A stretch of 64,000 nucleotides of DNA from Psococerastis gibbosa (taxonomy: Eukaryota > Arthropoda > Insecta > Psocodea > Psocidae): NCBI GenBank assembly GCA_963971405.1, contig OZ020484.1, positions 20,212,001-20,276,000 on the forward strand, given 5' to 3'. The notes below the pieces were generated by a model. It worked only from the letters and a program-made list of their open reading frames with translations. It made no database searches and was not told the origin of the DNA. This document shows positions 43,981-55,715 of the stretch, piece after piece (the first letter of the stretch is position 1; each line of letters starts with the position of its first letter). The position numbers and the translations under genes are program-made.

Positions 43981-46251
43981 GATCAAATGGCCCATATAAA
44001 GCTATGAACTCCGAGAAAAACGTTTAAATCATGTAACTTTTATGAGATTACCGCTAATGCAGCTTGCCGCCAATTTTAGTGTTGTCTGACTGACGATGGC
44101 CTAGTGCCGAAACCGGTCGCTGTAATTATTTTTTATAGCCATTCTTGACAAAGTTATTTTATTTTTCAATTCAAAACGTCTCATCGATCGACTCTATATA
44201 GACTTCGCCTTTTGTCCCATAATATAGCTTAAAACTTTGTACAACGCAGCGGCCACCACCCTCCAGGTTTATTTCCGCGAATTCCATAGTCGGGTAAGGT
44301 CTTCGTTAATCATTTACCCTCCCTTTTATAAAGCTGCGCGGAAACTTTACAACCGCAGCCTATTCAAATTTATAACAGATGACGTGTGATGGGAATTATA
44401 AAGTTGGAGGCTTTGTTTAAAATTTGGCGGGAGGAAGAGAATTAGTCCTGTCCCGCCACCTGGTGCTGGTTAATTGAGACTTTGTTGTGTGGCAAGTTAT
44501 ACTGCAAGTAATTTACTTTAAGCCCCGGGGCCTTCATCTGCTGGGATGCTACCCCCGCTGCCACGTTCTTCTCTTAACTTGGTTCCCCATAAAGGGGCCT
44601 GGGGATTCTCATAGTAATAATCATAACAATAACACTTGTGCCCTATGACCTGTCAGCCTTGATCCCCCTCTCTTTCCTTCCTCATTCTTCGCTTCTTTAT
44701 ATTATTACTCAAGATTGCGCTGTGGTGTCGCTGGAAGGCCTGGGACCTTGGAACCTCAGGAGATTATACTTTTTGGAAAAGCATTTGAAAAGCTTAAAAG
44801 CTCCTATATGGAATCATTTTTAATGCTTTCTATTAAAATAAATTAGCTTTATTTTAGTAGTCCGCTTCGTAAAACAATATTTTTTGAAGTACTCCCAGCA
44901 TGCTCAATGTAGTTGCTAGTAGGACAATGGAACCGCCATGTCTTTTTAATGGTGTAAAAGGCTAGATTCAGAAATGAAGTGATAGCTCTTTATTGCCCTC
45001 CACCTGGCATCGTTATGCTCGAGGATTGCTTGCCTTTCAGGCCCAATTACCTCATTTTACTAGCTTGTATTCGCCCGTAAATATAGAAGACGGTAAGCCT
45101 AAACGATACCCACCTTCTCCCTGGAGTTGAATAAAATTATCCCTCACTACCTAAATAGATTTTCTATTGAACTTAAATTAATTGATTGTAGGTACCGTAT
45201 TTTTAAAATATATTGTAAGTAATATTGGACGTAATTATTACATGACATTTTGACCCGTCATCATCAGCTATGAGTGGTGAGTGCATGCAATTGGAATAAG
45301 TAAATCCGGATAGACTTTGTAAAACCAGCTTTAAGTATCCGTAAGCTCTAATACTCCATCACATTAGCGGACGAGCCCAGTTGTCGTCAAACTCCTGACT
45401 TTAAGGCCCGATTGGACACTCGCCCCACTCTCAACGCCACTCTTTTTCTCTGAACTTTTTAGGCTACCTGCCAATTAATGAACCCAGGTTGCCTGTCTTA
45501 GACCTGAAAGATCAAACTTTCCATTTTTCATTTTTCTAAAATAGAGCGGTCTTCCCGACAACATCTATTTGTGAATTCAAAGTACTACTTGTTCTGCCTA
45601 CATTTTTATAGAAGAATAAGTTATTATTAAACGGCATGGTAGGCCCGCTGATTGGAAGCCTGATGGCTGATTCTTTCTCAGTGTGGCGTTTCCGGTGAAT
45701 AATTGGTTAGTGAAACGTGGAGATGCTTTAGCCGGGATGTATGACGAACGACCCCAGAACCATGGTGCCATGATTCATGAGCCTGAGGTGACAAATTGGA
45801 ACGAATGACTAGCGAACGTGCTGATCGCTCATATCCTCTCCCCCTCTTCACCCTACTGACCTACCCCTTCTCTACCCATCAATACTGTCTGAACATTCAT
45901 TAACTTTACTTAATGACTGTTTTAATAATATCATTTTTAGTGTAATTGGCTAGAATGCATTGTCCTCGAAGTAACCCCTTAGTTGACCTACCTAAATGAA
46001 GAATTTAATATAATTTGGTTATGTAAATTTGAAACTTTATTCAAATCGTATTACGAGCTAACTGCTGTCTATGTCGCTACCCCCATGGTTGGAAATGTTA
46101 TTTACTGTATTGTTCTTGTTTTATCTTGTGTTGCTGTTGGGTGCTGTCGTCTGCCCGCCTATTCCATATATTCCTAACTCTGACCTTTCGTTTTTCCGTC
46201 ATTCCGTCCCGGGGCACCGGAATACTCCATTTGGTGGACAGGACTTGACTT

Positions 46252-46387
46252 GAGTTCTATATAGGAGGGATGGGGCATTCGCCAAGTCTCCTACAACCAG
46301 CCAGTGAAAAGATGGAGCAGGTGACCTCAGAATTTTAACAAATATTTTGGCGGGCTGAAATGTCCCATCGCTCCTGTACAGAAATCT
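46252..46387. repeat. repeat H, single copy
   Basis: GAGTTCTATATAGGAGGGAT and the inverse-like ATGTCCCATCGCTCCTGTAC flank a TTTTGGCGGGCTGAAA block, as in the tandem copies at 14530. Confidence 0.5.
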
Positions 46388-46506
46388 ATTGCCACGGGGT
46401 TTTTCTTCCGTCCCGTGAGCCACTAACATCTCTGAAACATACATATAACGGCTGTTGAAAAAACATGGTTAATGGAGAATATGAAGCCGTAAATTCCCGA
46501 CCAATA

Positions 46507-46940
46507 GGCCGTGGTCGATCAGCCCGGATTCTACTGCTCCGTCATGTCACTCCGACCGTAAAAGTATTTGTAATTATAATGTAGAATAAGGCTGCCGAAA
46601 TTAGTTAAGTTTATTTTTTTAAAGAAGAATCGCATATAAATAATTAAAGAGTTTGAAGAACCAGTAGAATCCGGGCTGATGGGCCGTGGTCGAAATGAAA
46701 GCGAACTTCCAAACGTTCTGTCAACATCTGCGGTCGACATCTTCAGTGGAACTGCGTAGACTTCTAAGATTGTATCTCGGAGACTCAGCAGCGACTGTGA
46801 GGGCAGGGGGATGTGCTCTGATATTTATACTAACCTGCGGGGTGGTGGGGGGCGGAGGCGGGAAGTCACTTTCATTTCGACCACGGCCCATCAGCCCGGA
46901 TTCCACTGGTTCTTCATTCGACTCCGGCCGTGAAAGCCTT
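46507..46940. repeat. long-TIR repeat E, second copy plus partial arm
   Basis: AGAACCAGTAGAATCCGGGC (46656) and GCGGTCGACATCTTCAGTGG are followed by a right arm GGCCCATCAGCCCGGATTCC to ACTCCGGCCGTGAAAGCC. A lone arm copy lies at 46507-46566. The centre differs from 12561. Confidence 0.65.
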
Positions 46941-46973
46941 TGCTGATACAAATTAAAGAGTTTGATTGTGGAA

Positions 46974-47170
46974 CAACTTCTTCTTTATATGCCTCTTCTA
47001 GCGAAGATCAGCTATCACCTTGGCAATTCAGACCTTGGAAACGGAAGTCTGGCTCTTTCCCAAACCACTGCCTCAGGTTTTTCAACCAGGATGCCCTGGG
47101 CTCAGTCCTTCTGTCTTCCCTTGAATTATACCATGCGGAAGGCGATATTTTTTCTTCCTCATCATCATCA
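46974..47170 (-). mobile_element. LINE ORF2 C-terminal tail
   Basis: The minus strand reads RASWLKNLRQWFGKEPDF, then a frame change, and ends with an AAGAAGAAG tail. Same LINE tail as 43788. It sits about 35 bp after repeat E. Confidence 0.65.
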
Positions 47171-48550
47171 GAGTGGTAATACTATCGTATATTACTCGTT
47201 GTATTATTGTACCAGGTTGTAGTTCAGGTCCTGAAGGACTTTTTATGGACCTAGACCAACGACCCCATGGATTTCGGACATTGTTTATAATGTTTCCGTT
47301 TGAATTTTTGGCCATTGGCAAACTGGTATACGTCCTCGATGTCAACCTACACCGGCTACAAGCGATAATGGACAAGCCCAGACTAGCCTATCGTTGACGC
47401 AATTAAACAGGCGAAAGCATGACTTAACCAAGTACAGATACGAGTACCAAGTCACCTCTGAAAAAATACTCGGACTGCTTGCCAACTAGGGAGGTCTCGT
47501 ATTGCTGACGTTTGGCCAGGTAAAGTCGCGTCCGATAGGAAATCAATGTCCAATATCCAAAGTTTCCAGTTTATTCTTAGAATTCTCCTCTTCTTTTTCC
47601 TGCTCGTCTCTCCCCCGCTACGTTCCCCAGTCCAGATTTTTCAATTCAACTCGTCCTACACTCTAGTATAAGTTTCTTTTGTGCTTGGCTTTCATTCGCA
47701 GTACAATCATTGCTATAAATCGATAATGTACATCCTTTCTAACCTATTTATGCGAAGTAATTTTATGTTTCTGAACATCTTATTTCTGACGCTCCCAATG
47801 ACGGTTTTTGGGGTGCAAATAGTACGTTTAAAACTGGTGGATAGTGACGCCGAAAAAAAACGTATTATTATTAGTAAATATAAACTGTTACATTTGAGGC
47901 CAAATTTCAGATTTTCATAGAACTAAAACGTAGGAAAGTAAAACGAAACCAACACAAATTAATAAAGTTACACATCCATGAAATCGAACAACAAAGTTTT
48001 ACCCCGATTCACCCATGTATGTACGTATCTCCATTCACCCGTTTTTACAGTAGGCTACATAATATAATTAATCGACCGCGACTGTTCGAAATATTTTAAA
48101 TGTATAATTATTTTCTTAATTAAATTTAAAGGGCAAGAGTTCTTTTTATTCAAGAATGTTATTGCAGAACTGTATCAGTCCTACAAATTGTCCAGTTTTT
48201 TAATTTTAATAACTCCACTTAATACCTTTATCTCGCTAGGGGAAAACCTGCTTAATGCAAATAATAGATGGCAGGTTAAAATGATTTCTATAGGAAATGA
48301 ATTGAATTACAGAGAAGCATCAGCGAATGAACGCAGAGGTGAATTCTACCTGGCCAACAGTTCACTGCCCACTTCATTTACAAGAGAATATTTGTTCAGC
48401 TTAGCCCAAGCCTTCTTTTTAATCTGCTAAGAAGTTAATTTTGATTTATAATGCTCCTCAAAACTGGGGAGATTTAATTTAAAAAAGCTATGTACATTGT
48501 GTGTTAAAAAGGACATACGAGTAAGTGGATTGTGGCGATCTATTTCCTTA

Positions 48551-49382
48551 TTGCTTTCCAAGTTATACGTAGTATAAGGAAAGCTTTGTGATGGTCGAAA
48601 TTTTCGATTCCGAGATTTCAACGGATTTACACGTTTTGAGATCCCAGGAACCAAAAAAAGTGGTTTTTACGAAATTTCTGTCTGTCTTTCTGTCGCTCTG
48701 TCTGTCGCTCTGTCATCGATTTCCGGGCTAACTACTAAATCGATTTTGATGAAATTTAGCATGTAGGTTCACACAAATCATGCCTCGGATAATTTATTTT
48801 TATTTTGGGCTAACTCAATTTTGGGGGGTTTTATTATCCAAAAACTCCAAAAAAAACGTATAAAAAAATTATTTCTCAAAAACGGCGCCAACGGTTTCTT
48901 TTAAATTCACATAAATTGTAGGCGTTATTAATGTTGACAAAATTCGGGGGGTCGCTTGCCCCTTGATTGTTTGCTTCTGGGGGTAAAAATAAAAAATAAA
49001 AATAACTAAATTTGAATGAAAAATGTCTAAAAATAATTTTTCTGCGAAATCATTCTATCGATGATTTCTACCTTCAGGTATGTTTTAGGTGTTAAATTGA
49101 GTAACGAAACCGGACAGGTTGCTTCCGCAAAAAACTATTTAGTTTTGTGCAAAAAATTTGCGTGCCCTGCCATTATTACTGTGTGGTAATGTGTTGGTCT
49201 GACCTATCTAGAATTTACCTCACCTCCAATGACATCAGGTGGACACACCCCCCCCCCCCCCGAGATATTCGAAATTTAACCATAGGAAAATTATTTACCA
49301 TGAAATTACTAATTTCCTCTATCTACTAATTGATAAATTGATAAATTGGAAAGCATGTTCGAGTAAACTCGGACCGGTTCTT
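48551..49382 (+). repeat. D repeat, copy 1 (about 830 bp)
   Basis: Starts TTGCTTTCCAAGTTATACG, then GGAAAGCTTTGTGATGGTCG and a TCTG/TCGC-rich stretch. A C run before CGAGATATTCGAAATTTAAC follows, and it ends AAATTGGAAAGCATGTTCGA and GGACCGGTTCTT. The terminal TGCTTTCCAATTTAT and ATAAATTGGAAAGCA are inverted. It has no coding frame. Confidence 0.8.
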
Positions 49383-49412
49383 GAATATTAAATTATAGAT
49401 GTTGTTGAACCA

Positions 49413-49582
49413 GTGGGCCGATTATGGCGATTGGTATTAACTTACTCTTGGGGTTAAAACTGTAAAAAAACATATTTGGAATAGCACTTTCCACCAGTAA
49501 ATTTATTCTATGCTTTCCACTGTAAAATTATCTTGTTTACATTTTAATACCAGGGTATTATAATCGCCATGATCGGGCCGCA
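49413..49582. mobile_element. A-type MITE copy
   Basis: GTGGGCCGATTATGGCGATT and AATCGCCATGATCGGGCCGC are inverted ends. The core CACTTTCCA and ATCTTGTTTACATTTT is present, with a partial internal duplication of the ACTTTCCA segment. It fills the gap between the two D copies. Confidence 0.7.
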
Positions 49583-49611
49583 GCAGTTGAATGCAACGAA
49601 ACACCGATTTT

Positions 49612-50460
49612 TTGCTTTCCAATTTATACGTAGTATAAGGAAAGCTTTGTGATGGTCGAAATTTTCGATTCCGAGATTTCAACGGATTTACACGTTTTGA
49701 GGTCCCAGGAACCCAAAAAAGTGGTTTTTACAAAATGTCGGTCTGTCGGTCTGTCTGTCTGTTCGTCGATTTCCGGGCAAACTACTCAGTGGATTTGAGT
49801 GAAATTTGGCATGTAGGTTCACAAAAATCATACCTCGGGACTATTTTTTTTTTTTTTGGGCTAACTCAATTTGGGGGGTTTTTATTTTCAAAAAACTCCA
49901 AAAAAAGTCTAAAAAAAATATTTCTCAAAAACGGCTCCAACGATTTCTTTTAAATTCTCGTAGATTGTAGTCGTTATTAATGTTGACAAAATGCGGGGGG
50001 TCGCTTGCCCCTTGATAGTTTGCTTCTGGGGGTAAAAAAATAAAAATAACTAAAATTTAATGAAAAAATGACTAAAAAATGCGAAACCTTTCTATCGATG
50101 ATTTCTACCTTCAAGCATGTTTTAGGTGTTAAATTGAGTAACGAAACCGGATAGGTTGCTTTCCCAAAAAAATATTTGGTTTTGCCCAAAAAATTATTTT
50201 TTGAAAAAAATGATAGAAAATTCGCGCTCAAATGCATTGCATGCCCTGCCATTATTGCTGTGTGGTAATTAATGTGTTTGTTTGACCTATCGAGAATTTA
50301 CCTCACTTCCAGTGACGTCAGGTGGACAACCGCCCCCCCCCCCCCGAGATATCGGAAATTTAACCATAGGAAAAATATTTGCCATAAAATTACTAATTTC
50401 CTCTATCTAATAATTTTGATAAATTGGAAAGCATGTTCGAGTGAACTCGGACCGGTTCTT
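49612..50460 (+). repeat. D repeat, copy 2 (about 850 bp)
   Basis: It aligns with copy 1 over its whole length, including the same start, the TCTG-rich tract, the C run before CGAGATAT and the GAACTCGGACCGGTTCTT end. The pair is either a duplication or two nearby insertions. Confidence 0.8.
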
Positions 50461-50934
50461 TTTCTTCGATTTTCGATGCGTATGTTATGGAATAAACAAA
50501 GTGGTTCGTGTAAATGCTATTCTGGTCTACCATAACAGCATTTTTCCATTGATTGCACGTGAAGTTTCCAATGGGCTATTTAAACAACTAAAATAAAATA
50601 AAAATCTTAGCAATTGGTTCTATAACTGATTTGTTTTATTGACCATCCAATTCAATATTGAGCTTGTGGTCCACGGCAACCCTGAACCAGCTTGCTTTCT
50701 GAATAATCTGACGGAGGAAAGTCAGAAGGTGAGACCTATTTAAACACATATTGATGGAAACATTTAGAGAGAGCCCGCTCGCATGTGATATTGCTTTATA
50801 CGTATCTCAGCAATTTCCATAATATTTACGATATGGAAATGTACGGGACTGAAAAATTAAAACACACACAATAAAATTTTTGATACGTTTCATTTTTCCT
50901 CTCTTGTTCTCATTTTTGCTGCCCATCTCCAGAT

Positions 50935-51215
50935 TTGGCTCATGTAAGTTGTAGAAGACTACTTCATGCATCATACAATAGGAAATATTAAATTTTTGGT
51001 ACCTTAGTTCTTTCGTAAAAATCAGAGGAGACTAAAATTTCGCGCAATCTAGGATTTTTGAAAAAACTACAAAACCGGAGAGTAAAAATACGCAATTTTA
51101 TGAAGCACCAAGTAGTCTTCTAGAACTTAAATTAACCAAATTTTGAATAATTTGCTTAAGTTATGAAATACAAAATTTAAAATATATAATTTTGTGGTGC
51201 CAATTTTCTATGTAG
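50935..51215 (-). repeat. repeat family K, antisense copy
   Basis: The minus strand reads ACATAGAAAATTGGCACCAC and later AAAGAACTAAGGTACCAAAA and ATGATGCATGAAGTAGTCTT, aligning with 29025-29270. Confidence 0.55.
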
Positions 51216-51939
51216 TCCTCTTAAAAATATAATGATATTCTATAATATTGATATTACTGTATCAAAGAAATGGGAGTCAACTATTCATAAACACGAGAGA
51301 ATATACTGTATACCATACTTGACTCCCCCAAATTTCTGTATTCAGAATCAGAATAGATTATATTGATCATTAACATGATCAATACATCACATTTGGTAAC
51401 ACTATTTATGTCAAGTCAACCAAATCGGGTGTATACGATATTTGGCAATCAATTGTGTGATTGGCCATTTCACTTTTAGAACAATGTGAATGCGGAGGAA
51501 TTGAAAAAGGTTGCCTAGACTAGTCTGATTCTCGCTTCTCGTAGTCTGCCCATGACGGCTTGTCGTTTTGAATTTTACTACTTCACCACCCCCGCTCTGC
51601 AATTTGAAGTCCTCTTCTCACTTACTCCCGTCTCCCGTACTATTATTTGTTTTCGGTTTAGTTTCACTTAAGAGCGAATAATTGGACGTCTGAATACAAA
51701 TTATAATAGATGACTTAATTGACAAGTCGCAAATATAAGGCTACGTAAAAGAGTAAATCTGCAAATAAAATGAAAGTACGGTATATTTTGGTATAACTAG
51801 AAATTACTATATTATTGCATAATTCAAAGCAAGTGAAATGTAACTAGCCCTTTTTTCCAATTATTTACAAAACGTCCCTTTTTTGAATTTGAATTTTGAA
51901 TTTTGAATTTGAATTTTGAATAATGTTATACTACCACCT

Positions 51940-52407
51940 GCAGCCTGATCATGGTGATTATAATTCCGGGGTTAATTTAATACCATGTCACGTGATGGGA
52001 TTAATTCAATTGTTTAAAATAAAAGACAAGCAAATTTCAGATTTCTGTAATTTTTGATGTTGGTAATCGTCGCAGTGCTGATCGCGGAAAACTCAAATTT
52101 AAACAATTGAATTATCTTCATCTATATTTTGATGGGTTTCTTCATTTTTTCTGCCTTAGATTTAGTCAAATTATTTATAATCCTTAATATATTAATTCAA
52201 AATATTAAAACTTGTTTATTTCTAGGGCGATGTGTGTTTATATTTGCTATTTATATTTGCTTTCAGTTCAGTTGCTTAGCATTGCCAACATCACAATTTA
52301 AAAATTCTGAAATTTGCTTTTCATTTATTTTAAACAATTGAATTAATCCCATCACGTGACATGGTATTTAATTAACCCCGGTATTATAATCGCCATGATC
52401 AGGCTGC
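51940..52407. mobile_element. large A-type element with about 80 bp inverted ends
   Basis: GCAGCCTGATCATGGTGATT ... and the inverse GCCATGATCAGGCTGC, continuing inward through ACCATGTCACGTGATGGG and TTAATTCAATTGTTTAAAAT on both sides. The outer ends are A-like but the interior is different from the 175 bp A elements. No open frame of note. Confidence 0.75.
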
Positions 52408-52410
52408 TGT

Positions 52411-52589
52411 CCCCGATAGGATTACATATTTTGAAACACTAAGTGCTCTATATTTGGATATATCTATTCTATATTCTATATCTATTCTATAAGTCTTATA
52501 GAAATGGGATAAACTCGGTGTCCCGCTTAAATGCAAGTTTTCGAATAAACAAATTGTTCCAAATGTCATCCTATCGTGGTCGGGTAGTA
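52411..52589. repeat. family F repeat
   Basis: The right end GTTCCAAATGTCATCCTATC, GTGGTCGGGTAGTA is well kept; the left arm is diverged. TTTTCGAATAAACAAATT matches 4574 and 32047. Confidence 0.55.
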
Positions 52590-53221
52590 CGTATTTATTC
52601 ATTCGCACATATTCGTGTCAGTCAGAGAGTAGTTGGTAATTGTGCTCAAAGTATCTCGCAGGCTTTAAGTTACTTTATTATGACAGATGCTAGTATTAAT
52701 TAATCTTGAGAGAGCGTAAACCATAATATTAATTAACGTGGTCTCATTTTAGCGAGGCAACCACCTTATGAAATCATCTTACCCCTTTGGAAGGCTCCTT
52801 ACAAATTAATTCGTTGCCGAAGATTTTAATAGAAACTGAAGTTTTGCTTAGGGTGTGCTTTGAAAAGCTCTATTTTACGTATTTTGTTTGCCTTTAGGTT
52901 TAATTTCAACGGTAAAAGTCTGTGCGTAGGATGTTTGAAATGTCACCGAATTGTGCCAAGGCGTTGCCAGTACAAAGTATTTATTGATTGATACCAATTA
53001 GAAGTTTATGGTAGACACTTGTACAGCACCTAGCACTTCGACCAAATTAACCCCGACCGTTCGAGTAGCCTGTGGTTATTATCTATCGGTTATGTGATTA
53101 TTATATATCTATGTATATAAATATGCATTAATAATATTAATATCTCTCTGAGTAGACCTGCACTCAAAATAATTGGCTTTGTAGTAACTTAGTATATTTG
53201 ACGTTCTGTTAACATGTCTAA

Positions 53222-53606
53222 AGGCGCCCATTCCACCGACCGGCTAGGGCTATTTACAAAAACGGTGACGTGGTAGCAGACATTCAAGACTTAGGTGGCG
53301 TTTCCACCGACCTCGCTTAGCAGAATGCAAATGACATTGACGGAAATTAGAATTTTTCTTTTTATAGAAATCTATTAAAATGTTTGTACTTAACATATCC
53401 CATGACGCCATTTTTTAATTTTAGTTTGTTTGTTTGTGATTTTACTGTATGATCATTGATCAATTTTAACTATGGCATAGAGGAAAATAGACATTTCCGT
53501 CAATTCTTCAATGCGAGGTCGATGGAAACCCCGCCTAAGTCTTGAATGTCTGCTACCAGGTCACTGTTTTTGTAAATAGCCCTAGCCGGTCGATGGAATG
53601 GGCGCC
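53222..53606. mobile_element. B element, composite copy
   Basis: The outer ends AGGCGCCCATTCCACCGACC and GGTCGATGGAATGGGCGCC have TAA at 53219-53221 and 53607-53609. Inner ends GGTGGCGTTTCCACCGACCT and GGTCGATGGAAACCCCGCC lie inside matching TTCAAGACTTA and TAAGTCTTGAA. The centre (CATATCCCATGACGCCATTT, TGATCATTGATCAATTTTAA) is shared with 16579-17261. Confidence 0.75.
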
Positions 53607-55544
53607 TAAGTGGTCTAATTAAGTTACTTTATAAATTCTCCTAATTACTGCAAAATTTCGTGTGAATACTCGGCGCCTTCTTTTAGTCCTTTTTACCGTA
53701 ATTTGAGGTGTGAGAGTTAAGAAAATCTAAATGCCATAAATTATTCTGAATTATCTAAATGTCTTTTATTTTGCCTGAACTGAAATTTGGGACTAACTGA
53801 AACTATACAGCAGTCTAAACAACAGAGATTATGCTCTGGGGATACTGATAAAGTAGACTCCGACTAAATGTGTAGCCTGCAGGACAACTTTCAACCCGAA
53901 ATCCACCTGCCCTTGCCTCGGGAGCGTTCTTTATCGTAAGCCACCCCCCTGCCCTCCTGCCTTGGTCTGATACCTTAATTGCGGATTTATGGGTGTTGGA
54001 TACCCAGGGGAGGCCTCCAGGTATTTTCTCTCCTCCCCTTCCAGCTTTCCTGGGGCTCTTAGACTAAGTAAATGCGGGGTGGGGATTTCACAAAGTCGGA
54101 TATACTGTAGTTTCACTTACCTACAGGGAGTTTAAAAGTTTGGCTCTATTTTGTTTTGACGTATAACAAAAGCCTCCCTTCAATTTAATGCAGCTTGACA
54201 ATTTTTGGATTAGTATTCTTCAGCCTTGTACACATTGTACCTGACACTCGTTGCATTTTCTGCGCGGTTTAAATCTGCTTGACTGTTGTAATCACACGTT
54301 TGAAATATGCATAAATACATGAAACTGTTGTAGATTCTTGCGATTACTATGACACTTCCACGCTCAGTTCTAGCTGTTTATGTTTAGAACATTACCAAAG
54401 GTTCTGTGAAACAAAAAGTAACTTTGGTTGAACCCCATATTAAGGTATATTCAATCATTGACTCATCCTGTTCTCTGGAGGTGCTAACTCATTTAGACCC
54501 TTCACGGCTTCACAGCTCAATCGGTAGATGTCGGATGAATTATGTCTTTTTTAATGGATATATTTTCAACATTCTGTAGTGACTAAATTCTAGTGTTCTG
54601 TTGCTGCTAGTAATTCACGAGTCTGTTACACTGTTACACTGTCTGTTGTAAAAAGAGGAAAAAACGAAAGGGAACCTGTCTGGAGGCATTCATAAGCCAT
54701 TCTGTAACTCTGCTACCCGGTTCGCTCAATTTGTCTCCGATCAGTGTTCGCCATCTAAAAAGAAATCATCAATCATTCGCAGATGTGTTTGATTTCCCAT
54801 ATGCTTATTTTCCTTCATCCATCACACGAGTGTCATTTAAATAAAGTTGTACGTGAACTTTTTGATGTGCTGAGTGCTGACTGAAAAAAAGGAAGTTTTC
54901 GCAATGATGGAGAGACAGCTGTCATAAATGGCAGCAATTTTTAAAAGACAGAATGCATGACAATAAAATGATGGTTCCTGTAGTTGGCGCAAGCGTTGCA
55001 GCGTTACGTGACAACTGAGATGAATTGCGGAGCATCACCTGATAATAAATGAATGCTTCTCAAGTATATCCGACTTGGAGTATGGGACGCGTGGAAAGAG
55101 GATCGGGGAGGGGGCACGTTTGTAGAGAAAATATGCCCATGTCATAAATTTAGTGGTGGGGTTTCAGGTTTACCATTGCTGTACTTTATACGATATTTTT
55201 GTTTCGAGAAGGTTTGGTGTAATGCAATATTTCAAAACCATCGCGCATTTAATAAATATCGTTGAGGCCCGAGTTGCTGTACAGCTAGTTTGATGTGAGA
55301 AGTATCAGCTGCCGTACTAGAACTTTTTAACTAACTTAATAATACAGTATGGTAAGTTCAATTGTTGAATTGAAGTGCGAATTGCAGTGAACACTGCAGA
55401 GTCTAATTCCCATACTCACAGGAATTGGAATTGCACCATGAGTTTCCATAACTAGTTTCGGAAGTTGCCATATGAGTGCAGATATGCTTTACGTACTATA
55501 TCTCCCATGAGTGTCTACTGACATATAGCTGAGACTCAGAGACT

Positions 55545-55715
55545 TGGTCCATCTGTCGTATTACAAACAGCCTCCGCGGGGCTTAGTCTTGCTCGCTAAG
55601 TAACACAACTCGTGACTTGCAAATTTGCCCACAAAATGGTTTGCCCGGGACCCGAACTTAGTTCACCAGGGTGGTAGACGATTATACTACCACTGGATTG
55701 GTTACTAGGCAACCA
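55545..55715 (-). mobile_element. tRNA-derived SINE (S5)
   Basis: The minus strand reads CCAATCCAGTGGTAGTATAA (A box) and AAGTTCGGGTCCCGGGC (B box), then AAATTTGCAAGTCACGAGTT and AGCGAGCAAGACTAAGCCCC. Spacing fits a tRNA-type promoter but no cloverleaf closes. Confidence 0.6.

Larger units (their letters stand above)
43981..48550. other. no host gene seen
   Basis: Apart from repeats H (46252), E (46507) and the LINE tail (46974) I see only AT-rich DNA. Stretches 43981-46251 and 47171-48550 have a few short open frames with no recognisable domain. GACGATGGCCTAGTGCCGAA near 44092 resembles a retroelement 3' tail. Confidence 0.5.

Noticed and set aside
47200..47400. Open frames on both strands as a gene fragment
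   Set aside because: No domain, no splice-consistent neighbours, and both strands are equally open.
54490..54540. Possible tRNA gene (CAGCTCAATCGGTAGATG)
   Set aside because: It has an A-box-like stretch only, with no B box at the right distance and no stems.
54096..55072. AAGTCGGATATACT and its inverse about 1 kb apart as transposon ends
   Set aside because: A 14-base AT-rich match at this distance can arise by chance; there is no duplication or second copy.
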